In this document: positions 45,559-55,762 of the stretch, piece by piece
How the letters are laid out: every line of letters starts with the position of its first letter
Position numbering within the stretch: position 1 is the stretch's first letter
Notes under the pieces: generated by a model
Databases searched by the model: none
Seen by the model: the letters and a program-made list of their open reading frames with translations, nothing else
What the model was told of the DNA's origin: nothing
NCBI RefSeq assembly: GCF_019429535.1
Contig: NZ_JAHXZM010000001.1
Span: 558,001-622,000 of the forward strand
Source: Sphingomonas citricola
GTDB taxonomy: Bacteria > Pseudomonadota > Alphaproteobacteria > Sphingomonadales > Sphingomonadaceae
Direction of reading: 5' to 3'
DNA: 64,000 nt
Translations under genes and position numbers: made by a program

Positions 45559-46452
45559 CTAGGCGGCCGCGGGGGTGACGATGACGCTGACCTCCTCAAC
45601 ACGCCCGCCCCGCTCGACCGGGGCGAGGCCGAGCGCGACGGGTGCGGCGGTGGCGCCGCGGACAAGCAGATGCGCGCGCGTCCCGACCGCGGCGTTGTTC
45701 GCGCAGACATAGTCGATCATGTCGCCGACACGCGCCCGATCGGCGACGGCGACGAGCGTCAGGAAGCGCGCGGTGGCGAGCTGATCGGTCGTGGTGCCGG
45801 TGATCCGCGCGAGCGCGTCGTCGGGGGCGATCAAATAGCCGCGCGGATTGATCCGCGCACGTGCCGCGACGTTGGAGACGTGGATCGCGCGTTCGAGCGC
45901 GTGAAGTTCGGCGGTACGGGCGCGCGCCTCTTCCGCCGCGGTCGCATCGCGCGCGACGAGCAGGCACCCGTCGCCTAGTGGATCGAGCCGTGCGTGCAGC
46001 CGTCGCTGCGGATAGCGATCGGCTATGAGGTCGAGCGTTTCGGCGGTGCCGCTGTCGATGACACGCGTGACCGCATCGTGGAGAAAGGCGCCGCTCGCCT
46101 CCGACACGTGCCGTGCGGGCTGATCGATCCGCGCCCCGCCGCCGAATCTGGTCCGCGCGGCGGGGTTCGCGTGCGCGACGCGGGCCCCGCGACCGAAGAC
46201 CAGGATCGCCTCGTCGAGCAGGTCGGCGAGCGCGTGGGCGGTTTTCGACGGGTCCGCCGCGTCGCCGAGATGCGGGGTGCACAGCGTATTCATCAGGTCG
46301 AGCGACAGGAGCACGAGGCGCAGCCGACCGCGGTGGTGGATGTAGACGGGCGCGCGCGCCGCACGGTCCTGCCATGGGCCGAAGTGGCGGACGAGTTCCG
46401 ATGCGGTGACCTGCTGTTCGGCGTCGAGCTGGGGGCGCGTTGTGTAATTCAT
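45559..46452 (-). CDS. PAS-domain protein with Phd/YefM-antitoxin-like N-terminus
   Basis: A 297-residue soluble protein. Residues about 15-58 (VTASELVRHFGPWQDRAARA, PVYIHHRGRLRLVLLSLD) follow the pattern of the Phd/YefM antitoxin DNA-binding domain: helix, PV-beta, HRGR turn, LVLLSLD strand. Two PAS-like regions follow: about 75-170 (AILVFGRGARVAHANPAA) and about 185-295 (ALERAIHVSNVAARA, RINPRGYLIAPDDALARI). There is no kinase, HTH or output domain elsewhere. A PAS-gated DNA-binding regulator would fit, but this is inference. No adjacent toxin gene is seen. Confidence 0.72.
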   Translation of the reverse strand: MNYTTRPQLDAEQQVTASELVRHFGPWQDRAARAPVYIHHRGRLRLVLLSLDLMNTLCTPHLGDAADPSKTAHALADLLDEAILVFGRGARVAHANPAARTRFGGGARIDQPARHVSEASGAFLHDAVTRVIDSGTAETLDLIADRYPQRRLHARLDPLGDGCLLVARDATAAEEARARTAELHALERAIHVSNVAARARINPRGYLIAPDDALARITGTTTDQLATARFLTLVAVADRARVGDMIDYVCANNAAVGTRAHLLVRGATAAPVALGLAPVERGGRVEEVSVIVTPAAA

Positions 46453-46600
46453 GCGACGACGCTGGTCCCGCTACGATCACGCGTAAACGGCTTCGCTCAG
46501 AAATGGATGTTTCGCCCGGGTCGGATCAGGCGCAAAGGCGCCGAAATGGAGCATCTGTCGCGCGTGAGCGCGCGTAAACGCCCAGGTATCTGCCGCCGGA

Positions 46601-46636
46601 TAAAGAAACGCCGGCGGGATGATTTCCTCGCCGGCG
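46601..46636 (-). terminator. Terminator of the dnaG-rpoD operon
   Basis: On the minus strand two copies of the palindromic arm CGCCGGCG (46629-46636 and 46609-46616) pair around a 12-base loop and lead into TTTCTTTA (46601-46608). It starts 8 bases after the rpoD stop. Confidence 0.8.
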
Positions 46637-46643
46637 CTCGTCG

Positions 46644-48674
46644 TTATTGATCCAGGAAGCTGCGCATCTTGCGGCTGCGGCTCGGGTGTTTGAGTTTTCG
46701 CAAGGCCTTGGCCTCGATCTGGCGGATACGCTCGCGCGTGACCGAGAATTGCTGTCCGACCTCCTCGAGCGTGTGGTCGGTGTTCATGCCGATGCCGAAG
46801 CGCATCCGCAGCACGCGCTCCTCGCGGGGAGTGAGGCTCGCGAGGACGCGCGTCACCGTTTCCTTGAGGTTCGCCTGGATTGCCGCGTCGACCGGGATGA
46901 CCGCATTCTTGTCCTCGATGAAGTCGCCGAGGTGCGAATCCTCCTCGTCGCCGATCGGCGTTTCGAGGCTGATCGGCTCCTTGGCGATCTTCATCACCTT
47001 GCGCACCTTCTCGAGCGGCATCGAGAGGCGCTCCGCCATCTCCTCGGGCGTCGGCTCGCGACCCTGCTCGTGGAGGAACTGGCGGCTAGTGCGGACCAGT
47101 TTGTTGATCGTCTCGATCATGTGGACCGGGATGCGGATCGTGCGTGCCTGGTCGGCGATCGAGCGCGTGATCGCCTGGCGGATCCACCACGTCGCGTAGG
47201 TGCTGAACTTGTAGCCGCGGCGGTACTCAAATTTGTCGACCGCCTTCATCAGGCCGATGTTGCCTTCCTGGATCAGGTCGAGGAACTGCAAGCCGCGGTT
47301 GGTGTACTTCTTCGCGATCGAGATCACGAGGCGCAGATTGGCCTCGACCATCTCCTTCTTCGCGATCCGCGCCTCGCGCTCGGCCTTCTGGACCATGTTG
47401 ACGATGCGCCGGAACTCGGCGAGCCCCATGCCGGTCTGCTGCGAGATCTCGGCGATCTCGCTGCGGATACGCTCGACCGCCGCGGCCTCGTTGGTCGCGA
47501 ACGCAGTCCACTTCTTGTCGATGCCGGTGACCGAGCTGAGGAACGTGTCGTCGAGCTCGTGGCCCATGTAGCGCTTGAGGAAGTCGGCGCGGCTGACCTT
47601 GTGACGCTCCGCCAGGCGCAGCATCTGGCCGCCCAGCGCCGTCAGGCGACGGTTGTACGAGTAGAGCTGGTCGACGAGGAACTCGATCTTCGCCTGGTGG
47701 AACTGGACGCTCTCGACCTCGGCGGTCAGCTCTTCGCGCAATTTCTGGTACTTGCGCTCGTCGGCGGCCGACAGCTCGTTGCCGCCGCCCATCGCACCGA
47801 GCCGCGTCTCCTGCATCTTGGAGAATTTCTTGTAGAGCGCCGTGATGTTGGCGAACTTCTCCAGCGCCTGCGGCTTGAGCGTTTCCTCCATCTGCGCGAG
47901 GCTGAGGGTGTTGTCCTCATCCTCGTCGTCGCTGGGGCGCGGCGCGCGCGGCTCACCTGACTCGTCGTCGTCGTCGGCCGAAGGCTCCTCGGCGACGTCG
48001 TCCTCTTCCTTGAAGCTGGTCCCGGCGTTCTTCTCGCTGATCTCGCCGTCGTCGTCCTCGGCACCCTCGACCTGCTCGGCCGACGGACCCTTCGACAGCA
48101 TCGCGTCGAGATCGAGGATCTCGCGCAGCTGCATCTGGCCTTCGTTGAGCGCGGTGGACCAGTCGATGATCGCGTTGAACGTGATCGGGCTCTCGCACAG
48201 CCCGAGGATCATCGTGTCGCGCCCGGCCTCGATCCGCTTCGCGATCGCGATCTCGCCCTCGCGCGAGAGGAGCTCGACCGCCCCCATCTCGCGCAGATAC
48301 ATGCGGACCGGATCGTCGGTACGATCGACGGTTTCTTTTTTCTTCTCGACGACGGGCGCGCTGCTGTCCTGATCGGCGTCGGCGGCCTCGACCTCGTCGT
48401 CCTCGGGGCGTTCCTCGGTCTCGCCTTCCTCGCCCTGTTCGTCGTTCTCGACGATGTTGATGCCCATCTCGTTCAAGGCCGAGGTAATGTCCTCGATCTG
48501 ATCGGACGACATCTCGCCCTGCGGCAGCGCGTCGTTCAACTGATCATAAGTGATGTAGCCGCGCTTCTTGGCGCGCGCGATCACCTTCTTGATGTTCGCG
48601 TCGTTCAAGTCGATCAGCGGCGCATCCCCGTTGTCCTGAGCCTCGGGTGCTTCCGCCATATTCGCCTTCGCCAT
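46644..48674 (-). CDS. rpoD: RNA polymerase primary sigma factor RpoD
   Basis: A 676-residue housekeeping sigma-70. Region 1.1 is at about 20-80 ([20 protein letters not shown]), followed by a long acidic insert (non-conserved region) that holds [13 protein letters not shown] runs. Region 2 has [38 protein letters not shown] and [12 protein letters not shown]; region 4.2 has [20 protein letters not shown]. The ATG at 48674 shares one base with the dnaG stop (TGATG); a TTG one codon earlier is less likely. The operon lacks the rpsU gene seen before dnaG in gamma-proteobacteria. Confidence 0.97.
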   Translation of the reverse strand: MAKANMAEAPEAQDNGDAPLIDLNDANIKKVIARAKKRGYITYDQLNDALPQGEMSSDQIEDITSALNEMGINIVENDEQGEEGETEERPEDDEVEAADADQDSSAPVVEKKKETVDRTDDPVRMYLREMGAVELLSREGEIAIAKRIEAGRDTMILGLCESPITFNAIIDWSTALNEGQMQLREILDLDAMLSKGPSAEQVEGAEDDDGEISEKNAGTSFKEEDDVAEEPSADDDDESGEPRAPRPSDDEDEDNTLSLAQMEETLKPQALEKFANITALYKKFSKMQETRLGAMGGGNELSAADERKYQKLREELTAEVESVQFHQAKIEFLVDQLYSYNRRLTALGGQMLRLAERHKVSRADFLKRYMGHELDDTFLSSVTGIDKKWTAFATNEAAAVERIRSEIAEISQQTGMGLAEFRRIVNMVQKAEREARIAKKEMVEANLRLVISIAKKYTNRGLQFLDLIQEGNIGLMKAVDKFEYRRGYKFSTYATWWIRQAITRSIADQARTIRIPVHMIETINKLVRTSRQFLHEQGREPTPEEMAERLSMPLEKVRKVMKIAKEPISLETPIGDEEDSHLGDFIEDKNAVIPVDAAIQANLKETVTRVLASLTPREERVLRMRFGIGMNTDHTLEEVGQQFSVTRERIRQIEAKALRKLKHPSRSRKMRSFLDQ

Positions 48675-50584
48675 CAATTGTCCTCGGTACCTAGCGCGCG
48701 GGCGTCTTCGTTCGCCTGCACGAGATTTGCAAGCCGCACGTCCAGCGCCCGTTGTTCGTTCACCAATGCCACTTGTCGTTCAAACGCTTCGTCGGTGAAA
48801 TGCGTCTGCATCGCCGAGGTCGCCTCCGCGAGCGCCGCATCCACTTCCGGGCGCGAGACAAGAATGGCGATCGCCTCGTCGAGATCCTCGCGCGCCTTGT
48901 TCTCGTCCGCCGACTTGCGCGTGAACGAATAGGGCATCGTATCGGCCCTGAGCAGATCGGACGCGACCTGTTCGAAACCGGACCGTGCCAATATGGTAAC
49001 GAGGCGCTGGCTATCAAGCGCCCCCTCCCGCCGCGACCGGTCCTCGAGAGCCACGTCGACCACCGCCTCGAACAGCCGGCCGAGCGCGCCGTCGGCGAGC
49101 TTGAGGCTGCCGAGCACTTCCATGTGGGTGGCGATCTCGGCCGGGTGGCGGATCAATCCGGCGAGCACCGCTTTCGCGAGCACGCGGTCGATCCCGCCCG
49201 CGGCGCGTACCGCCTTCGCGTCATCGGTGACGGGGGCGGGGGGCGGCGACCATTTCTGCCCGGCGCGGCGCTGCTGGTAGGGGAAGAATGGGGTGCGTGG
49301 CTGGAGCCCGCCCGCGCCCTGCCGCCCGCGCGCGAACTGCTGATCGAAGCGGTGGCGAAATTCGGCGACGTATTCGGACTTCACGCTCGGGTCCGCGATC
49401 GCGTTCGCGAGATCGGACAGGCGGCGCTTCAAACCGGCGCGCTGCTCGGGTGTGTCAAGCGGCTCGGCGGCCAGCTCGTGCTTCCACAACCGCTCGACGA
49501 GCGGCTCGGCCTCGCGCACCAGTGCCTCAAACGCGCGCGCGCCGCCTGCGCGCATCAGGTCGTCGGGGTCCTGCCCCTCGGGCAGCGTCACGAACTGCAG
49601 GCTGCGGCCCGGCGCGAGCATCGGCAGCGCGCGGTGCGCGGCGCGGATCGCGGCCTTCTGCCCCGCGCTGTCGCCGTCGAGGCAGACGGTCGGGACATCC
49701 ACCATCCGCCACAATCGCTCGAGCTGCGCCTCGGTCAGCGCGGTGCCGAGCGGGGCGACGACCTCGCCCACGCCGCCCTGCGCGAGCGCCACTGCATCCA
49801 TGTAACCCTCGACCACGAAGACGCGGTCGGCTTTTCGCGCGGCCGCGGAGGCGCGGTCGAGATTGTAGAGCGTCCGCCCCTTGTCGAACAACGGCGTGTC
49901 GGGGGAGTTGAGATACTTGGGTTCGCCGTCACCGATGATCCGCCCGCCGAACGCGATCACGCGCCCGCGCTGGTCGCGGATCGGGATCATTAGCCGCCCG
50001 CGGAAACGGTCATAGGGTTCCTTGTTGTCGACCTGGATCAGCAGACCTGCCTCGACCAGCATCGCGTCGCCGAAATCCTTGAGTGCTGCGCGCAGGCGGC
50101 CGCGGCTGTCGGGGGCGTAGCCGAAGCCGAAGGTGCGCTGCGCCGCAGTGCCGACGCCGCGACGGTCGAGCAGCGCACGGGCCTCCGCGCCGTCTAGCCC
50201 GCCGAGCTGGCTCACGAACCAGTCGGCGGCGGCCTGCATCACGTCGTGGAGCGACTTCGCGCGTTCTGCCTTTTGCGCGGCGCGCGGGTCGGCCTGCGGT
50301 ACCTCGAGCCCGGCGGCCGCAGCCAGCTCCTTCACCGCGTCGATGAAGGGCAGGCCCTGATGATCGGTCATCCAGCGGATCGCGTCGCCGTGCGCCGAGC
50401 AGCCGAAACAATGGTAGAACCCCTTCTCGTCGTTGACGTAGAAGCTGGGCGTCTTTTCATTGTGGAATGGGCAGCAGCCGCGCATCTCGCGGCCGGCACG
50501 CGTCAGCTTGACGGTTTTCCCCACCAGCGCCGACAGATGCGTGCGGCCACGCAGCTCGTCGAGGAAAGCGGGCGAAAGCGACAT
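48674..50584 (-). CDS. dnaG: DNA primase DnaG
   Basis: A 636-residue primase that makes RNA primers at the fork. The N-terminal CHC2 zinc site uses Cys 38, His 41, Cys 59 and Cys 62 (CCPFHNEK and HCFGC). The catalytic core shows the RNA-polymerase-like basic segment and the TOPRIM motif VVEGYMDAV near residue 256, with [13 protein letters not shown] as the second acidic group. The C-terminal DnaB-binding helical domain ends with a long helix. It is co-transcribed with rpoD and lies in the same window as its partner dnaB. Confidence 0.96.
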   Translation of the reverse strand: MSLSPAFLDELRGRTHLSALVGKTVKLTRAGREMRGCCPFHNEKTPSFYVNDEKGFYHCFGCSAHGDAIRWMTDHQGLPFIDAVKELAAAAGLEVPQADPRAAQKAERAKSLHDVMQAAADWFVSQLGGLDGAEARALLDRRGVGTAAQRTFGFGYAPDSRGRLRAALKDFGDAMLVEAGLLIQVDNKEPYDRFRGRLMIPIRDQRGRVIAFGGRIIGDGEPKYLNSPDTPLFDKGRTLYNLDRASAAARKADRVFVVEGYMDAVALAQGGVGEVVAPLGTALTEAQLERLWRMVDVPTVCLDGDSAGQKAAIRAAHRALPMLAPGRSLQFVTLPEGQDPDDLMRAGGARAFEALVREAEPLVERLWKHELAAEPLDTPEQRAGLKRRLSDLANAIADPSVKSEYVAEFRHRFDQQFARGRQGAGGLQPRTPFFPYQQRRAGQKWSPPPAPVTDDAKAVRAAGGIDRVLAKAVLAGLIRHPAEIATHMEVLGSLKLADGALGRLFEAVVDVALEDRSRREGALDSQRLVTILARSGFEQVASDLLRADTMPYSFTRKSADENKAREDLDEAIAILVSRPEVDAALAEATSAMQTHFTDEAFERQVALVNEQRALDVRLANLVQANEDARALGTEDN

Positions 50585-50722
50585 CGCGCGATTCTACCTA
50601 TGCCGGAACGGCGCGCGCGCGACAATGTGGCGAAAAGGTAACGGTTTACGGCGTGTCGGCTGGAAAGGCTGTAGGGTCTGCAAGACGGCAAACGCTTCAG
50701 CGCTCGCCAGCCAGCAAACGTG

Positions 50723-51346
50723 TCAGGGCTCGCGTCGTGCGCTGGCGATGCGGATCGTCGGTGCGAGCATCTGCCCCTTCATCACCCCGACGCCCTCGGT
50801 CGGCGACGTCGGCGAGGCGAGGATGCGGCGGATCACGTCCATCCCCTCGATCACGCGACCGAATACCGCGAAGCCCGGCTCGTTGTCGTGCGCGTCCATC
50901 GATTTCAAATCGCCGACCACGACGAAGAAATCGCCCGCGGCAGTGCCCGGCTTCGCCATCGCCATCGACACCGCGCCGTCGACGTGGCTGAGGCCGGTCT
51001 TGCTGGTCGGCTCGAACGCGACCGGCGGCAACGTGCGCTTGGGATCGTTGCGCGTCCCGAACTGCGCGAGGCCGAACCCGTCGCCGACCTTCACCGCGCG
51101 GTAGAAGCCGACGCCGTCGAGCTTCTTTGCGTCGACGTAGCGCAGGAAATTGGCGGCGGTGAGCGGGGCATGCTCGCGGTCGACCGCGATCACGATCGGC
51201 CCTGCGGCGGTATCGAGCCTGACCTTCACCGGCGCGCGCGCGGGATCGGTAACGGGCGCCGTGGTGGCGGCGGGCGCGGGCACCGGCGTCGGTACCGGGG
51301 CGGGGGTCGTCGCTTGTGCGAACAAGGCGAGGAACGGGAGCATCAT
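50723..51346 (-). CDS. Cyclophilin-type peptidyl-prolyl isomerase, probably periplasmic
   Basis: A 207-residue protein. A short hydrophobic start (MMLPFLALFAQA) could be a signal peptide, followed by an Ala/Pro/Thr linker to about residue 40. The cyclophilin fold covers 40-200: APLTAANFLRYVDAKKLDGV, FYRAVKVGDGFGLAQFG, SMAMAKPGTAAGDFFVVVGD and FGRVIEGMDVIRRI. The catalytic Arg-type region is FYRA; the substrate Gln appears as AQFG. It catalyses cis-trans isomerisation of proline bonds. The gene follows the hypothetical secreted protein gene by one base, suggesting one transcript. Confidence 0.88.
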   Translation of the reverse strand: MMLPFLALFAQATTPAPVPTPVPAPAATTAPVTDPARAPVKVRLDTAAGPIVIAVDREHAPLTAANFLRYVDAKKLDGVGFYRAVKVGDGFGLAQFGTRNDPKRTLPPVAFEPTSKTGLSHVDGAVSMAMAKPGTAAGDFFVVVGDLKSMDAHDNEPGFAVFGRVIEGMDVIRRILASPTSPTEGVGVMKGQMLAPTIRIASARREP

Positions 51347-51347
51347 G

Positions 51348-51896
51348 TCACTTCACCCGGACGATGGTGGCGGGAAGCGTCGGCGCGGGCGCGCCGGTCA
51401 ATTGCATCACGTACCGGCCCGGGCGCAGCGGGAAGTCGACCAGTTTCGCGACGCCGGTGCAGCGCGGCCCCATCGCGTGCGCGCTCGACGCGACGCCGGC
51501 GCGGCCCCGGACGACATCGATCCACGCCTTTTGCCCGAGCGCGACGCGGTACGTGCCGGGCCGCGTCACCTGGAACATGACGAGCCCGGCGTAGCTGCCC
51601 GCGGGCGGTGTCTTACCCGGCGCGATCCGCGGCTGGACCTCGCCCAGCGGGGCGAGCCGCAGGTCGGCGGCGCGCGCGATGCCGAGCACGGGGGCGTTGC
51701 GCGGCGCATTGCCCGCGGTGAGCGGCGTGCGCTGGCTCCAGTGCGACAGTTCGGGCGGGATCGCGACGCGGACGTTGACGCAACCGGGATCGGTCGCGGG
51801 ATCCTGCATCGCGGCGGCGGCGGGGTGGGTGACGCCGACGGCGGCGGCGATGCCGGCGACCAGCGGCTCGAGCATCGTGGGCAGGAAACGGACCAT
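51348..51896 (-). CDS. Hypothetical exported protein
   Basis: A 182-residue protein with a likely signal sequence (LEPLVAGIAAAVGVTHPAAAA, cut near residue 30). The mature part is beta-rich: NVRVAIPPELSHWSQRTPL, APLGEVQPRIAPGKTPPAG and FQVTRPGTYRVALGQKAWID. Two cysteines (one in DPGCVNV, one in GPRCTG) could pair. The second half resembles the beta-sandwich modules seen in exported bacterial proteins of unknown role. It is directly upstream of the cyclophilin gene (one-base gap) and may be a client or partner. No family is recognised. Confidence 0.65.
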   Translation of the reverse strand: MVRFLPTMLEPLVAGIAAAVGVTHPAAAAMQDPATDPGCVNVRVAIPPELSHWSQRTPLTAGNAPRNAPVLGIARAADLRLAPLGEVQPRIAPGKTPPAGSYAGLVMFQVTRPGTYRVALGQKAWIDVVRGRAGVASSAHAMGPRCTGVAKLVDFPLRPGRYVMQLTGAPAPTLPATIVRVK

Positions 51897-52008
51897 GCCG
51901 TCCCTCTACCGCCCACGCGCGCGCGCCGCCAGCCTGCCGTCGCGGCAACTTGCGCCGCCGCGAACGCTGTGTTGAACGCCGCCGACGCGCAACGGAGCAT
52001 TGGCGATC

Positions 52009-55000
52009 ATGGCGAGCGAACCCAACGACATACCCGCGGCCGCGCCCGTCCCGATGCCGGCGGCGCTGCCGGTGATCGGCCACCTGCACCAGATCGCGCG
52101 CGCCGGGCTGATCGGCCACCTGCTGCGCGTCAGTCGCGACATGCCGCAAGGTATCTTCAAGCTGCGGTTCGGCAGCCGCGTGTCGATCTTCGTCACCGAT
52201 CCCGATCTCGTCGCCGAGCTGTCGGACGAGACGCGCTTCCGCAAGATGCCGGGGCCGGCGCTGCGCGTCGTGCGCAAGTTCGCGGGCGACGGACTGTTCA
52301 CCGCGTTCAGCGAGGAGCCGAACTGGGGCAAGGCGCACCGTATCCTGCTGCCCGCCTTCTCGCACCGCGCGATGCGCGGCTATTTCGACATGATCGTCGA
52401 GGTGTGCGACCAACTGGTCCCCAAATGGACGCGCGCGGCGGGCACCGACGTCCACGTCGCCGACGACATGACGCGCCTCACGCTCGATTCGATCGCGATC
52501 GCGGGGTTCGGGCACCGCTTCAACTCGTTCGAGCGCGACGAGCTCGACAGTTTCCTCGTCGCGCTGGGGCGGGCGCTGTCGGAGGCGCTCAACGTCATCA
52601 CGCGGATGCCGATCCAGCGGCGCTTCGCCAGGCGCGCGGCGGCGCAGTATGAGGCCGACATCGCGGAAATGAACGCGCTGGTCGACGGGATCATCGCCGA
52701 CCGCCGCATCAACCCCAACGACGGCCGCGATCTGCTCAACCTGATGCTGACCGCGATCGACCCGGAGACGGGGGAGGGGCTCGACGATCTCAACATCCGT
52801 TATCAGGTGCTGACCTTCCTGATCGCGGGGCACGAGACGACGTCGGGGATGCTGACGTTCGCCTTTACCTACCTGCTGCGCAATCCCGCGGTGCTGGCGC
52901 AGGCCTATGCCGAGGTCGATCGCGTGCTGCCCGGCGATACGCGGCCCGATTACACCCATGTCGCGCGCCTCGAGGTGATCGAGCGTATCCTGAAGGAAGC
53001 GCTCAGGCTGTGGCCGACCGCGCCCGCGTTCAGCGTCGCGCCGTTCGAGGATCAGGTGATCGGCGCGCGCGCAGGCCAGCCCGGCTGGCGGATGCGCAAG
53101 GATCGTCCGGTCAACATCTTCACCCCCGGTCTGCACCGTTCGCCGCACGTGTGGGACGACGCCGAGGAGTTCGACATCGACCGCTGGCTGCCCGAGGCCG
53201 AGGCCGCGCGGCACCCGCACGCCTACAAGCCGTTCGGCAACGGCGAGCGCGCATGCATCGGGCGGCAGTTCGCGATGGTCGAGGCGAAGATCGCGCTCGC
53301 GATGCTGCTGCGCCGTTTCGCGATCAGCGATCCGCACAGCTACAAGCTGCGCGTCAAGGAAACGCTGTCGATCAAGCCCGACGAATTCACGATGCGCGTC
53401 CGGCTGCGCGGTGACCATGAACGCTTGCAGCTGGGCGAGACCGCGGCGGCGGACGCGGCGGTCGAGGTCGGCGCGGTGGCGGGATCGGGGCAGCGCTTCG
53501 TGCTCCTCTACGGCACCTCGCTCGGCACCGCACGCGATGTGGCGGAGGAGATCGCCGAGCGCGCGCGCACCGACGGGTTCGACGTCGTCGTCCGCTCGAT
53601 GGACGAGAGCTTCAAGGGCGCCGCCGCGCCCGCCGACAAGGTGATCGTGATCGTCACCGCGACCTACAACGGTCGCGCGCCCGACAGCGCCGTCGAGGTC
53701 GAGCGCGCGCTCGATGCCGGGGCGTTCGACGATGCCGACTGGTCGGGCGCGCGCTACGCGGTGCTCGGGATCGGCAACAGCCAGTGGCCCAATTTCCAGG
53801 CATTCCCGAAACGCGTCGATGACGCGATCGCGCGCGCGGGTGGCGAACGGCTGGTGCCGCGTGGGCAGGCCGACGGGCAGGGCGACTTCGACGGCGCGGT
53901 TGCGGCGTTCGTGCGCGATCTGTGGCACGCGCTAGGCGCGACCGCCGAGCCGGCGGCGAATACCGCGACGCTGTCGCTTGTCCCGGTCGACGCCGCCGAG
54001 ACGCGCGCGCGCGCCTTGCCCGAACATGCGCAGCGGCTCGAGATCGTCGCCAACGACGAACTGGTGCGTCCGGCCGATGGTTTATGGGATTTCGCGCAGG
54101 AGCCGCCTCGGCCCTCGACGCGGTTGATCCGCGTCCGTCTGCCCGAGGGGCAGCATTACGCGGCGGGCGATCACGTCGCGATCTACGCGCGCAACCGGCC
54201 CGAACTCGTCGCGCGCGCGCTCGATTTGCTGGGCATGAACGGCGCGAGCCAAGTGCGCGTCGATGCGCAGGGTGGACGCTTCAAGCATCTGCCGGTCGGC
54301 GCGACGGTGACGGTGGAGCAGTTACTGACCGACTTCGTCGAATTGTCCGAGGCGGCGTCGCGGCGCGCGCTCGCGGGGCTGCGCGCGGCGACACGGTGCC
54401 CGCATACGATTGCCGCGCTGGACGCGCTCGAGGCTGATTACGACGCGCAGGTCGCCGACAAACGCGTGTCGCTGCTCGACCTGGTCGAGCGGTATCCGGC
54501 AGCGGCCGTGACGCTCGAACGGTTGATCGACTGGTCGCCCGCGATTCAGCCGCGCTTCTACTCGATCGCGTCGTCGCCGCTCGTCTCGCCCGACGTCGCC
54601 GACCTGATCGTCGGCACGATCGCGGCGCCCGCCTGGTCAGGGCTCGGCGAGCATCGCGGCTTCGCCTCCGATTACATGAAGGCACTGGAGCCGGGAGAGC
54701 ATGTCTTTGGATACGTGCGGCGGCCCAATCCGCCGTTCGCGCCGCCCGCCGATCCCGCGCAGCCGATGATCCTGATCGGCCCCGGCACCGGCTTCGCGCC
54801 GTTGCGCGGCTTCCTTCAGGAGCGCGCGGCGCAGGCCGAGGCGGGCGATGAGGTCGCGACCAGCCTGTTGTTCTTCGGTTGCCGCCATCCCGAGCACGAC
54901 TGGTTCTGCCGGGACGAGATGGAGGCCTGGGCAGCGCGAGGGCTCGTCGAGCCGTACCTCGCTTTCTCCGCGGTGCCGTCGCATCCGTGGCGGTTCGTGC

Positions 55001-55227
55001 AGGACGCGCTCTGGGCCGAGCAGGAGCGGGTCTGGCGCGCGCTGGAGGCGGGGGGAAGCGTGTTCCTGTGCGGTGACGGACGCTACATGGCGCCAGCGGT
55101 GCGCGACATGTTGGTTCGCATCTGGATGCAACAGGTCGGCGGCGAACATGCGCAGGGCTCGGCGTGGCTCGAGCAGATGATCGCCGACGGGCGTTTCCAT
55201 CAGGACGTGTTCGGCTTCGGCAAATAG
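52009..55227 (+). CDS. Bifunctional cytochrome P450 / NADPH-P450 reductase (CYP102, BM3 type)
   Basis: A 1072-residue self-sufficient monooxygenase. The P450 part (1-460) has the I-helix AGHETTSG, the ExxR helix (KEALRL) and the heme loop FGNGERACIG with the axial Cys near residue 418. A linker leads to the FMN flavodoxin domain (VLLYGTSLGTARDVAEE near 498) and then the FAD/NADPH domain: RFYSIASSPL, GPGTGFAPLRGFLQER and the end VFGFGK. It should hydroxylate fatty acids or similar chains using NADPH. ATG 52009 is used; a TTG at 52000 is also open. No dedicated repressor gene like BM3R1 is beside it. Confidence 0.93.
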   Translation: MASEPNDIPAAAPVPMPAALPVIGHLHQIARAGLIGHLLRVSRDMPQGIFKLRFGSRVSIFVTDPDLVAELSDETRFRKMPGPALRVVRKFAGDGLFTAFSEEPNWGKAHRILLPAFSHRAMRGYFDMIVEVCDQLVPKWTRAAGTDVHVADDMTRLTLDSIAIAGFGHRFNSFERDELDSFLVALGRALSEALNVITRMPIQRRFARRAAAQYEADIAEMNALVDGIIADRRINPNDGRDLLNLMLTAIDPETGEGLDDLNIRYQVLTFLIAGHETTSGMLTFAFTYLLRNPAVLAQAYAEVDRVLPGDTRPDYTHVARLEVIERILKEALRLWPTAPAFSVAPFEDQVIGARAGQPGWRMRKDRPVNIFTPGLHRSPHVWDDAEEFDIDRWLPEAEAARHPHAYKPFGNGERACIGRQFAMVEAKIALAMLLRRFAISDPHSYKLRVKETLSIKPDEFTMRVRLRGDHERLQLGETAAADAAVEVGAVAGSGQRFVLLYGTSLGTARDVAEEIAERARTDGFDVVVRSMDESFKGAAAPADKVIVIVTATYNGRAPDSAVEVERALDAGAFDDADWSGARYAVLGIGNSQWPNFQAFPKRVDDAIARAGGERLVPRGQADGQGDFDGAVAAFVRDLWHALGATAEPAANTATLSLVPVDAAETRARALPEHAQRLEIVANDELVRPADGLWDFAQEPPRPSTRLIRVRLPEGQHYAAGDHVAIYARNRPELVARALDLLGMNGASQVRVDAQGGRFKHLPVGATVTVEQLLTDFVELSEAASRRALAGLRAATRCPHTIAALDALEADYDAQVADKRVSLLDLVERYPAAAVTLERLIDWSPAIQPRFYSIASSPLVSPDVADLIVGTIAAPAWSGLGEHRGFASDYMKALEPGEHVFGYVRRPNPPFAPPADPAQPMILIGPGTGFAPLRGFLQERAAQAEAGDEVATSLLFFGCRHPEHDWFCRDEMEAWAARGLVEPYLAFSAVPSHPWRFVQDALWAEQERVWRALEAGGSVFLCGDGRYMAPAVRDMLVRIWMQQVGGEHAQGSAWLEQMIADGRFHQDVFGFGK

Positions 55228-55308
55228 TCGCGCTGCAACCGCGACGCGTCCGCCGGGTTGAGCCGGTGTGCGCGACGCGACGGGCGTCGGCGGAGAGGAG
55301 CGAAAAAC

Positions 55309-55659
55309 ATGGCGGATGAGAACACGGGCGCGACGGGTGGCGGTGCGAATGCGGCGTTCGAGGGCGCGCAGCGCGCGGGCGAGGCGATGCGTGCCTCGGG
55401 ACAGCGCGTGGCCGACCAAACGTCGAGCTTGGGCGTCGCGATGATCGACCAGGCACAGGCGAACGCCGAGCAGGCATTCGCCGCGCTGCGCGCGGCGGCG
55501 CAGGCGAAGGACCTGAGCGACGTGATGCGGATCCAGGGCGATTACCTGCGCGAACAGGGCCAGCGGTCGATGAATCAGGCGCGCGAGATCGGCGAGCTGA
55601 TCATGAAGTTCGGCCGCGACGCGGTGGCGCCGATGCAGGGCGGCGGCAAAAGCGGCTGA
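55309..55659 (+). CDS. Phasin-family protein
   Basis: A 116-residue, helical, Ala/Gln-rich protein. AMIDQAQANAEQAFAALRAA and SDVMRIQGDYLREQGQRSMN match the phasin domain (residues about 30-105), which coats polyhydroxyalkanoate granules or other hydrophobic surfaces. No membrane segment. The ATG at 55309 has GAGAGGAG 8-10 bases upstream. No PHA synthase is in the window. A terminator follows. A granule-free role, as in many phasin-like proteins of sphingomonads, is equally possible. Confidence 0.8.
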   Translation: MADENTGATGGGANAAFEGAQRAGEAMRASGQRVADQTSSLGVAMIDQAQANAEQAFAALRAAAQAKDLSDVMRIQGDYLREQGQRSMNQAREIGELIMKFGRDAVAPMQGGGKSG

Positions 55660-55686
55660 GCCCTTCGTCAGACGAAGGCGGCAGCA

Positions 55687-55720
55687 GGGGGGCGACGCGC
55701 CGCGTCGGCCCCCAGCTTTT
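55687..55720 (+). terminator. Rho-independent terminator of the phasin gene
   Basis: GGGGGGCGACGC (55687-55698) pairs with GCGTCGGCCCCC (55702-55713), with one internal mismatch and a 3-base loop, followed by AGCTTTT. The hairpin lies 28 bases after the phasin stop. Confidence 0.7.
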
Positions 55721-55762
55721 GACCTGCCTGTCAGCCGAGCAGGGCCTCGTTCGGTTGGGTAA

